This document shows, in pieces, positions 57,929-64,000 of a stretch of 64,000 bases of DNA (position 1 is the stretch's first letter; every line of letters starts with the position of its first letter). The stretch comes from Clostridia bacterium. Its GTDB lineage: Bacteria > Bacillota > Clostridia > Oscillospirales > Acutalibacteraceae. The notes under the pieces were generated by a model. The model had not been told where the DNA came from and did not search any database. It was given only the letters and a program-made list of their open reading frames with translations. The stretch lies in NCBI GenBank assembly GCA_017435385.1, contig JAFSFB010000012.1, positions 62,001 through 126,000 of the forward strand, in the 5' to 3' direction. Both the position numbers and the translations under genes were made by a program.

Positions 57929-58666
57929 ATGGAGCTCAGGCAGGAATATCTCGGAGGCGGAATAACCGCTTTCGTTTCGGATGCGCATACCTTCGGCACG
58001 GATGCCGTTCTGCTCGCAGACTTTGCATCGCCGACAAAAAGAGCTGTCTGCTGTGACCTCGGCTCGGGCTGCGGAATCATTCCTCTGCTCTGGTGCAAAA
58101 AGGAAACGGGTAAAATAACCGCCGTTGAGATCCAGCCCCTCGGAGCATCGCAGATTGAAAAAGCAATTGAATTCAACAACCTTTCCGAAAGGCTCACCGC
58201 CGTTAATGCCGACCTCAAGGAGCTGAAGGGTGTCGTACCCTTCGGATGCTTTGACCTTGTGACAATGAATCCGCCTTATAAAGCAAGCGGAGCGGGAATT
58301 GAAAGTCGGTCAGGTGCGGACAAGATCGCACGCCATGAAACCATGTGCACCTTCAAGGATATCTGCACCGTTGCGGCAAAGCTTCTCAACTTCGGAGGTA
58401 AGCTGTGCATGTGCATCAGACCCGAACGCCTCTGTGAGCTTTTCTGCGAAATGAAGGCGGCAGGCATTGAGCCCAAACGCCTGCGGCTCGTTTCAAAATG
58501 CGCAGGCAAAGCGCCGTGGCTCGCTCTCGTCGAGGGCAGACGGGGCGGGAAAAGCGGAATGACCGTTGAACCCGAGCTTTTCGTTCACGGCGAAAACGGA
58601 TATTCCGACGAAATGAAAAGAATTTACGGAGATTATCTCCTTGAAAACAGAGGTGAGAATAATTGA
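57929..58666 (+). CDS. tRNA1(Val) adenine-37 N6-methyltransferase-like protein
   Basis: The 245-residue class I methyltransferase has a SAM motif VCCDLGSGCGIIPLLW and the adenine-N6 motif NPPY in LVTMNPPYKASGAG, which fits TrmN6 (YfiC). The ATG at 57929 follows a strong GGGAGGGAG. Its stop overlaps the rsmI start by four bases, and the YfiC-RsmI pairing is common in Firmicutes. Whether it methylates tRNA or protein is inferred from family only. Confidence 0.85.
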   Translation: MELRQEYLGGGITAFVSDAHTFGTDAVLLADFASPTKRAVCCDLGSGCGIIPLLWCKKETGKITAVEIQPLGASQIEKAIEFNNLSERLTAVNADLKELKGVVPFGCFDLVTMNPPYKASGAGIESRSGADKIARHETMCTFKDICTVAAKLLNFGGKLCMCIRPERLCELFCEMKAAGIEPKRLRLVSKCAGKAPWLALVEGRRGGKSGMTVEPELFVHGENGYSDEMKRIYGDYLLENRGENN

Positions 58667-59499
58667 GCGGAACCTTATATGTTGTCGGCACGCCGATAGG
58701 AAATCTCGGGGATATCTCCCCCAGAGCCCTCGAAACGCTTGAAAAATGCGACTTCATCGCCGCCGAGGATACAAGAGTCAGCCTCAAGCTTCTCAACCAC
58801 TTCGGAATCAAAAAAACGATGATAAGCTATTTTGAGCATAATAAATTTGAAAGAGGTCCCATCATCGCAGAGAAGCTTCTTTCGGGAGAAAACGGAGTTA
58901 TCGTCACCGATGCAGGCATGCCCGCCATCTCCGACCCCGGCGAAGACCTCGTCAAGCTCTGCATCGAAAAAGGAATAAAGGTTGAAGCCGTACCCGGACC
59001 CTGTGCGTTTGCGACCGCTCTTGCCGTTTCCGGCATGCCATCAAGGCGGTTCACATTTGAGGGCTTTCTTCCCGTTGAGAAAAATGAGCGGAAATATATC
59101 ATCAGCACTCTCGTTTCCGAGGAACGCACGATGATTTTTTATGAAGCACCGCACAAGCTCTCTGATGCGCTGCGTGACCTTGCCGCCGCTCTGGGCGACA
59201 GAGAGATCGCCATTGTCCGTGAGCTGACCAAGATTCACGAAGAGGTCATAAAAACAACCCTTTGCGCCGCCGCCGAAAAATATTCCTCGGAGCAGTTGAA
59301 GGGCGAAATTGTTCTCATTATTGCGGGTGCTCCCCGAAAAGAAGAAGAGGAAATGACCTTTGAGCAGGCAGTTGCCTACGCAAACGAGCTGATTGAAAAG
59401 GGCGAGCCGAAAACCTCAGCCGCCAAAATCGCCGCCAAGGAAAGCGGCTTCAAAAAGGGAGATATTTATAAAGCTCTCACCGAGGAGGACAAAAAATGA
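58663..59499 (+). CDS. rsmI: 16S rRNA (cytidine-1402-2'-O)-methyltransferase
   Basis: The 278-residue enzyme methylates C1402 in the decoding centre. It has the tetrapyrrole-methylase-fold marks TLYVVGTPIGNLGDISPRAL, AAEDTRVSLKLLNHFGI, VTDAGMPAISDPGEDL and VPGPCAFATALAVSG. The start is TTG at 58663, five bases after AGGTGAG and overlapping the previous stop. The end overlaps the next gene by four bases. Confidence 0.96.
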   Translation: MSGTLYVVGTPIGNLGDISPRALETLEKCDFIAAEDTRVSLKLLNHFGIKKTMISYFEHNKFERGPIIAEKLLSGENGVIVTDAGMPAISDPGEDLVKLCIEKGIKVEAVPGPCAFATALAVSGMPSRRFTFEGFLPVEKNERKYIISTLVSEERTMIFYEAPHKLSDALRDLAAALGDREIAIVRELTKIHEEVIKTTLCAAAEKYSSEQLKGEIVLIIAGAPRKEEEEMTFEQAVAYANELIEKGEPKTSAAKIAAKESGFKKGDIYKALTEEDKK

Positions 59500-60107
59500 T
59501 TCAGTATTTTATCGATCATCCCGTCTGGATCGCCGTTCTTGCGGCGGTCGTTCTTCTGACGGTTTTCGTCTGCTTCAAAGCGGCGCAGGCAAGCTCACGC
59601 AGATACGCCGCAAACGAAAAAACAATCAAAAAAATCAAAGAAGAAAACGAGCTGACCAACGAGTTTTCAATTCTCACCGACAGCCTTATCGCTTCTTCCT
59701 CACCCGACCGTCTTTTCAAGGGCGTTGCTCTCAACCTTCAGAAAAGGGTTGCGGACAAGGCTGACATCATGGCAGAATTCGAGTCATTGACCGCTGAACA
59801 GAAGGAGATCTATGCCCTCTGTTCCGTTATCGATGACGGCGAAAACCGTCTGAGCGGATTTTTTGAAGCATGCGGAAAACCGCTGACAGAATATGCCCTT
59901 GCCGCCGTTTCCCGACTTCTCAACGGCGAAGCGGTTGATATCTTCAAAAAAGAATACGATGCCTTCGACGGCGACAATGAAACGGTTTCGTTCATTCCCG
60001 AAGAAATCAAGAAGCTTGACGAAGCTTTCAAATCGCTTGCTCCCGCCGAAGAGATATGTGCCGAGGCAGGCAACTTTATAAAATCGAACCCCGAAAAATT
60101 TATATAA
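59496..60107 (+). CDS. Single-pass membrane protein, unknown function
   Basis: The 203-residue protein has an N-terminal helix (PVWIAVLAAVVLLTVFVCF), a charged coiled-coil-like stretch (RRYAANEKTIKKIKEENELT), and a helical cytoplasmic domain. No cysteine- or metal-binding motif is obvious. It overlaps rsmI by four bases (ATGA), so it is translated together with it. No family is recognised. Confidence 0.65.
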   Translation: MIQYFIDHPVWIAVLAAVVLLTVFVCFKAAQASSRRYAANEKTIKKIKEENELTNEFSILTDSLIASSSPDRLFKGVALNLQKRVADKADIMAEFESLTAEQKEIYALCSVIDDGENRLSGFFEACGKPLTEYALAAVSRLLNGEAVDIFKKEYDAFDGDNETVSFIPEEIKKLDEAFKSLAPAEEICAEAGNFIKSNPEKFI

Positions 60108-60119
60108 AGGAGAAAAAGA

Positions 60120-61304
60120 ATGAAAAAACTTATTTGCGTTCTTCTGTCGCTGACCTTCCTCTTCTGCCTTCCCGTTTCGGCAGGTGCGGAAGAATCCGAG
60201 GCGCTCAGCTTTGACAGCAGCGGAGAATTCACAATTCTGAACATTTCCGACCCGCAGGATGATCACTATGCCGCCTACGACCTCATCTATTTCGTGAAGC
60301 TTGCCATTGAGCAGACCGATCCCGACCTCGTGATCATCTCGGGCGATATTGTCGAGGACAGCAGAATCGGCGACATCGGCATTGACGGCGAAAGCTTCCG
60401 TGAGGGAGTCGAAGCAGACAGCTATGAGCAGACTCTCGAAAATGTCAAAACCGCAACAGACAACATTTTTTCGATAATCGAAGAGGCAAAAATCCCCTTT
60501 GCCGTCGCTCAGGGAAACAATGACTACAGCAGCGGAGTCACCAACGAGGACTGGCTGGAGATTTATTCATCATATGAATACAGCCTTACTGCCGATATGA
60601 GCGGCGACAGCAACGGAAAGATCGATTTCAACCTTGAAATCCTCGGCTCCGACGGAAAAACCGCCTTCAATATCTGGATGATGGACAACGGCAGAGGCGG
60701 TATCAGCGAGGAGCAGATCGCATGGTATGAAGCTCAGAGCAACGCTCTCGCTCAGTCAAACGGCGGAAAACCCGTGCCTTCGGTTCTTTTCCAGCATATC
60801 CCGATCGACGATATGGGCAACCTCTTTGAAGAATGCAACTTCTGGGACGAGGGCGCAGTCATCGAAGGCGGAAAATGCTACCGTCTTAACAAGGAGCTTG
60901 CAAACGGTTATTATGCGGGAGCGCTTATTCCCGGCAAGTCCTCTCCTCAGTTTGAGTCCTGGAAAAAGCAGGGCGATGTGCTCGGCGCATATTTCGGACA
61001 TTGGCACACTGCAGGCTGGACAGGTGTCTGGGACGGCATTGAGCTCGGCTTCACCTATGGCTGTGAATTTGCCAAAACGGGACCCTACGGCTTCAGAGTC
61101 ATCACTCTTCACGAGGATGATATTGAAAATTTTGACAACGAAATCTATACATATGAAGGAAGCGTTAAATCGGGCGATGCAAGATTCGTTCTTCAGGTTG
61201 ACGAGCCCTATAAGGAATATAACAATTTCATCGAAGAATTTATCGGTGCGATCAAAAACATTTTTGCACTTCTTTCAAGAGAAATAACACAGCTTTTAAG
61301 CTGA
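60120..61304 (+). CDS. Secreted metallophosphoesterase (calcineurin-like)
   Basis: The 394-residue protein has a signal peptide (KKLICVLLSLTFLFCLPVSA, cut near residue 21) and a two-metal phosphoesterase domain: DPQDDHYAAYD, VIISGDIVED, VAQGNNDYSS, FQHIPIDDMG and GHWHTAGW supply the metal-binding Asp, His and Asn residues. Proteins of this type include purple-acid-phosphatase-like enzymes acting outside the membrane. The C terminus ends in a hydrophobic helix (FIGAIKNIFALLSREITQLL) that may attach it to the membrane. GGAGAAAA precedes the ATG. Confidence 0.85.
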   Translation: MKKLICVLLSLTFLFCLPVSAGAEESEALSFDSSGEFTILNISDPQDDHYAAYDLIYFVKLAIEQTDPDLVIISGDIVEDSRIGDIGIDGESFREGVEADSYEQTLENVKTATDNIFSIIEEAKIPFAVAQGNNDYSSGVTNEDWLEIYSSYEYSLTADMSGDSNGKIDFNLEILGSDGKTAFNIWMMDNGRGGISEEQIAWYEAQSNALAQSNGGKPVPSVLFQHIPIDDMGNLFEECNFWDEGAVIEGGKCYRLNKELANGYYAGALIPGKSSPQFESWKKQGDVLGAYFGHWHTAGWTGVWDGIELGFTYGCEFAKTGPYGFRVITLHEDDIENFDNEIYTYEGSVKSGDARFVLQVDEPYKEYNNFIEEFIGAIKNIFALLSREITQLLS

Positions 61305-61344
61305 AAAGAGCCCCACATCTCCGCTCGGGAAATGTGGGGCTTTA
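61304..61344. terminator. Bidirectional terminator
   Basis: AGCCCCACAT/ATGTGGGGCT is a perfect ten-base stem between convergent genes. Confidence 0.88.
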
Positions 61345-61345
61345 C

Positions 61346-63265
61346 TTATATTCTGATATATACGCTCATTTCATTCTCGCCTCTGTTACCCCATTTATAA
61401 TAGGGAATCAGTCTGAGCGTGACGGCTTCTTCTTCGGCTTCCTTCCATTCCGAATAGAGCACCGTTTTCTCTTTTTCTCTGAAGCCGTCGGCAAGAATAT
61501 CCTCTCCGTCAAGCCTGAAATCGGGATTCTTTGAAATCCTGAGCAGCTGAAGATTTTTTCCGTTGTCCGCTTCTTCAATGCAGTAAACGATAGGGCCTCT
61601 CGCAACGGCAACCTTTCCGACATTATCCCTGACCATATTTGAGCATTTGATCATTCTCACGGTCATTTCAAATTCCGCTTCAAGAGTAACCGCAGAACCG
61701 ATTTCAAAATATGCATAACCGTTTCTGATTTCACAGGGCATCGAGAAAGAATATTCTCTGCACCATTCGGGAATCCTCAGAGCGAGGGTGAATGCCCTTT
61801 TCGGATTTATGTCAATCGACACTCTGCCGTTTCTGACATAGTCGGAAACGACCCTGATCCGGGCGTTTGCGCATTCCGCCTCACAGCCTATATACTGATG
61901 AATAAACAGCGTTTCTTCATTTTCCGTGAAGCAGTATTCCCCGATTGACGAGATCATTCTGGCGAGGTTGGGGGGGCAGCATGCACAGCCGAACCATTTT
62001 TGCCGCGCAGGCTTCACATGCCTTTTTCTCGAATCCTTATGAGATGCCTCAGGCAAAACCTCAAGGGGATTTACATAGAAAAAGCTCTTTCCGTCCTGCG
62101 CCATTCCCGAAAGCACCGTGTTATAGAGAGCCCTTTCCGCCGCATCGGCAATATCGGCATTCGGCTCGATCTCAAGCATTCTTCTGATAAAAAAGATCAG
62201 TCCGATCGATGCGCAGGTTTCGGCATATGCGAGATCGTTGGGCAGATCATAGTCGAACGAAAAAGCCTCTCCGTCAACCGTCGAGCCGATTCCGCCCGTA
62301 ACATACATCTTTTTGTTTATTATGTTTTCAATCAGCTTTTTGCAGGCATCATAAAGCTCCGCATCCCCGCATCGCTTTGCAACATCCGCCATTCCGCTGT
62401 AAAGATAAACACCCCTCACCGCATGACCGACTGCCTCGTTCTGCTTTCTCGGCTCGCAATGAGCCTGATTATAATGATAATTGTCCTCAACGGTTTTCCT
62501 GCCGAGAACAAGGTCATAATAATAAGGCTTTTTTCCTCTTTCGTTGATAAAGAACTCTGCCGCATCAAGATATTTCTTTTCGCCCGTCGCATCATAGAGC
62601 TTGACGAGCGCAAGCTCAGCGATCTCGTGTCCGCCGTAGCCCCTGATCTTTTCCTCTCCGAAGGTATCGCATATCAGATCTGCAAAACGGCATGCCGCAT
62701 CGAGAAGCTGTCTTTTGCCCGTCGAATTATAATAGGCAACCGCCGCCTCTGCCAGATGACCGAAGCAGTAAAGCTCATGGAAATCCTTGAGATTTGAGAA
62801 GATCTCCTCCCGATTATTGATAACATAAAGAGTGTCAAGATATCCGTTTTCGAGCTGAGCATCGCAAACGAGCGAAATTATTTCATCCGCTTTCTTTTCA
62901 AGCTGAGCATCGGGAAAATTTGAAAGAGAATATGCCGCCGATTCAAGCCATTTATAAACGTCGCTGTCCTGAAACACCCAACCGTGAAAAGCATCGGGGT
63001 GAGCATTTTTGTCATCATAGCACCACTTATCCGCAGGAAAAACAGGTGCCTCCCTGCCCTCCTTCAAAGCTCTGACTACCCTGCCTGCCTTGACAAAATT
63101 CTCAACGGCAAAGCTTTTCGCCGCACCCTCGATTCTGTCATGCAAAGCCTCATACTGATAGGGAATGACCTCTTTGCGCACAAGCTCGGTTTCGGCAAGC
63201 CAGAAGCTGTCGGTTATTCTGATGTTTTTCAGTTCAACATGTTTTGAAAACAAAGCTCTGTTCAT
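61346..63265 (-). CDS. GH127 beta-L-arabinofuranosidase
   Basis: The 639-residue enzyme has an (alpha/alpha)6 barrel followed by beta-sandwich domains. By alignment with the known HypBA1 pattern, the zinc-site residues are Glu349 and Cys351 (AYAETCASIG) and Cys429/Cys430 (FGCACCPPN), where the first of the CC pair acts as nucleophile. GGHEIAELALVKLYDATGEK and YVTGGIGSTVDGEAF are also typical. There is no signal peptide, so it acts on imported arabino-oligosaccharides, for example from plant cell-wall glycoproteins. It has its own promoter. Confidence 0.93.
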   Translation of the reverse strand: MNRALFSKHVELKNIRITDSFWLAETELVRKEVIPYQYEALHDRIEGAAKSFAVENFVKAGRVVRALKEGREAPVFPADKWCYDDKNAHPDAFHGWVFQDSDVYKWLESAAYSLSNFPDAQLEKKADEIISLVCDAQLENGYLDTLYVINNREEIFSNLKDFHELYCFGHLAEAAVAYYNSTGKRQLLDAACRFADLICDTFGEEKIRGYGGHEIAELALVKLYDATGEKKYLDAAEFFINERGKKPYYYDLVLGRKTVEDNYHYNQAHCEPRKQNEAVGHAVRGVYLYSGMADVAKRCGDAELYDACKKLIENIINKKMYVTGGIGSTVDGEAFSFDYDLPNDLAYAETCASIGLIFFIRRMLEIEPNADIADAAERALYNTVLSGMAQDGKSFFYVNPLEVLPEASHKDSRKRHVKPARQKWFGCACCPPNLARMISSIGEYCFTENEETLFIHQYIGCEAECANARIRVVSDYVRNGRVSIDINPKRAFTLALRIPEWCREYSFSMPCEIRNGYAYFEIGSAVTLEAEFEMTVRMIKCSNMVRDNVGKVAVARGPIVYCIEEADNGKNLQLLRISKNPDFRLDGEDILADGFREKEKTVLYSEWKEAEEEAVTLRLIPYYKWGNRGENEMSVYIRI

Positions 63266-63295
63266 AATAAAACTCCAAAACTCATTTATGCTTTC

Positions 63296-63324
63296 ATTAT
63301 AAACATCATAATCAATATGGTCAA
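63296..63324 (-). promoter_or_regulatory. Promoter of the GH127 gene
   Basis: On the minus strand TTGACC and TATAAT are 17 bases apart, about 30 bases before the start codon. Confidence 0.7.
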
Positions 63325-63366
63325 TATATAAACTATATTAAGTTCCTTTAACTTTTTCTGATAAGC

Positions 63367-63403
63367 AAAAACCGGTGAGCCGAAGCTCACCGGTTGATTT
63401 TTA
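63367..63403 (-). terminator. Terminator of serA
   Basis: AACCGGTGAGC/GCTCACCGGTT is a perfect 11-base stem with a four-base loop; five T residues follow on the minus strand. Confidence 0.9.
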
Positions 63404-63406
63404 TAT

Positions 63407-64000
63407 TCAGATAGTGCGGATTCTGATTGCGCCGTCGATCTTTGCGGTATCAAGAGCCTTGTCGGTGTCGATTACCGTATAGCCCATACCCTTCTTGCTT
63501 GCTGAGAAGAGATTCTTGATTGCCGCACCCTGTGCGATCGCTTCTGCGGAAACCTTTGAACCGAATGCTTCGTCTTCCTTGTGAATGAAGCATGTGCGGC
63601 ATTCAAAAGCCTCGGGGAGAGCCGCATTGGGAAGGTTGACGGAATTCTTGATTACGCCCTTTTCGAGATAATCCGCAAGCTCCTGAGCAGCCATAGCTGC
63701 GCAGTTTTCTTCGCTCTCGGGAGTTGATGCTCCGAGATGAGGAATTGCCGTTATGCCGTCAACGCAGAGCTGCTCGTCATTGGGGAAGTCTGTGACATAA
63801 GCCGCAGCCTTTCCGCTTTCGAGAGCGGCGATGATCGACTTTGAATCAACGAGCTCGCCTCTTGCGAAGTTGAGGATTCTCACGCCGTCCTTCATCGTTG
63901 CGAGAGTGTCGGCATTGATCATGCCTCTCGTGCCGTCATTAAGGGGCAGATGAAGAGAGATATAATCGCTCTTTGCATAGATTTCGCCGATATCGGAAGC
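63407..64000 (-). CDS. serA: D-3-phosphoglycerate dehydrogenase, partial (cut by window end)
   Basis: The frame is open from the window edge to the stop at 63407 (197 residues seen). The 2-hydroxyacid dehydrogenase core is recognised from SDYISLHLPLNDGTRGMINA, ILNFARGELVDS with the catalytic arginine, VTDFPNDE and AIPHLGASTPESEENCA with the catalytic histidine. The end (AKIDGAIRIRTI) fits a C-terminal ACT-like regulatory domain. The enzyme makes 3-phosphohydroxypyruvate for serine synthesis. The N-terminal part, including the NAD loop, is outside the window. Confidence 0.88.
   Translation of the reverse strand, partial: ASDIGEIYAKSDYISLHLPLNDGTRGMINADTLATMKDGVRILNFARGELVDSKSIIAALESGKAAAYVTDFPNDEQLCVDGITAIPHLGASTPESEENCAAMAAQELADYLEKGVIKNSVNLPNAALPEAFECRTCFIHKEDEAFGSKVSAEAIAQGAAIKNLFSASKKGMGYTVIDTDKALDTAKIDGAIRIRTI

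Overview
The window looks like chromosome of a Gram-positive anaerobe of class Clostridia, most likely an uncultured gut Oscillospirales/Ruminococcaceae-type bacterium (an inference from gene content, not a database match). Supporting signs are a SCIFF peptide with its radical-SAM maturase, the ctsR-mcsA-mcsB-clpC heat-shock operon with CtsR boxes, a Na+-pumping biotin decarboxylase, a lysine (L-box) riboswitch, sigma-A promoters of the TTGACA-N17-TATAAT type, strong GGAGG ribosome sites and several TTG starts.

Layout. 1-3.6 kb: a phage packaging module on the minus strand (small and large terminase, portal, and a prohead protease cut by the window edge), abutting the chromosomal gene mgtE, which has a long structured leader. 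4-12.8 kb: mgtE, a zinc-ribbon membrane protein, glycyl-tRNA synthetase, then an oxaloacetate-decarboxylase-type Na+ pump operon (carboxyltransferase, gamma, biotin carrier, beta, a 46-residue membrane peptide, and a second gamma-beta pair). 12.8-15.4 kb: divergent GH130 enzyme and ceramidase-like protein. 15.5-18.3 kb: rpsO-pnp with two RNA structures. 18.4-20.7 kb: a candidate structured RNA, then DUF5685, a cysteine-rich degenerate J protein and a membrane protein. 20.7-26.9 kb: glycan genes (GH109-like, BadF-type sugar kinase, GH4, then GH2) split by a small MITE-like element. 27-28 kb: two small membrane/exported proteins between direct repeats. 28-33.5 kb: purC, SCIFF peptide and maturase, a basic amino-acid decarboxylase, phosphohexomutase. 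33.6-41 kb: unknown membrane protein, HAD phosphatase, aminotransferase, trpS, argG, argH. 41-47 kb: three lipoproteins, trmL, pth, and an NhaC-family transporter under a lysine riboswitch. 47-52 kb: rsmA with an HD hydrolase, galE, HAD protein, and the ACT/PFL pair. 52-57 kb: the CtsR regulon operon. 57-64 kb: EamA transporter, trmN6-like/rsmI operon with a metallophosphoesterase, GH127 arabinofuranosidase, and serA cut by the window end.

How it fits together. Most of the window is housekeeping (translation, RNA decay, arginine, purine and serine synthesis) mixed with glycan breakdown (GH130, GH109, GH4, GH2, GH127) and Na+ bioenergetics. The less ordinary material is in the RNA leaders (mgtE, rpsO, pnp, lysine riboswitch, an unassigned structure near 18.5 kb), in the small intergenic palindromic repeats and MITE-like elements, and in small proteins (46-residue pump peptide, SCIFF peptide, cysteine-tailed J protein). 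No CRISPR array, rRNA, tRNA or complete insertion sequence was seen. I found no clear case of a wholly new system; the best candidates for something undescribed are listed as findings.
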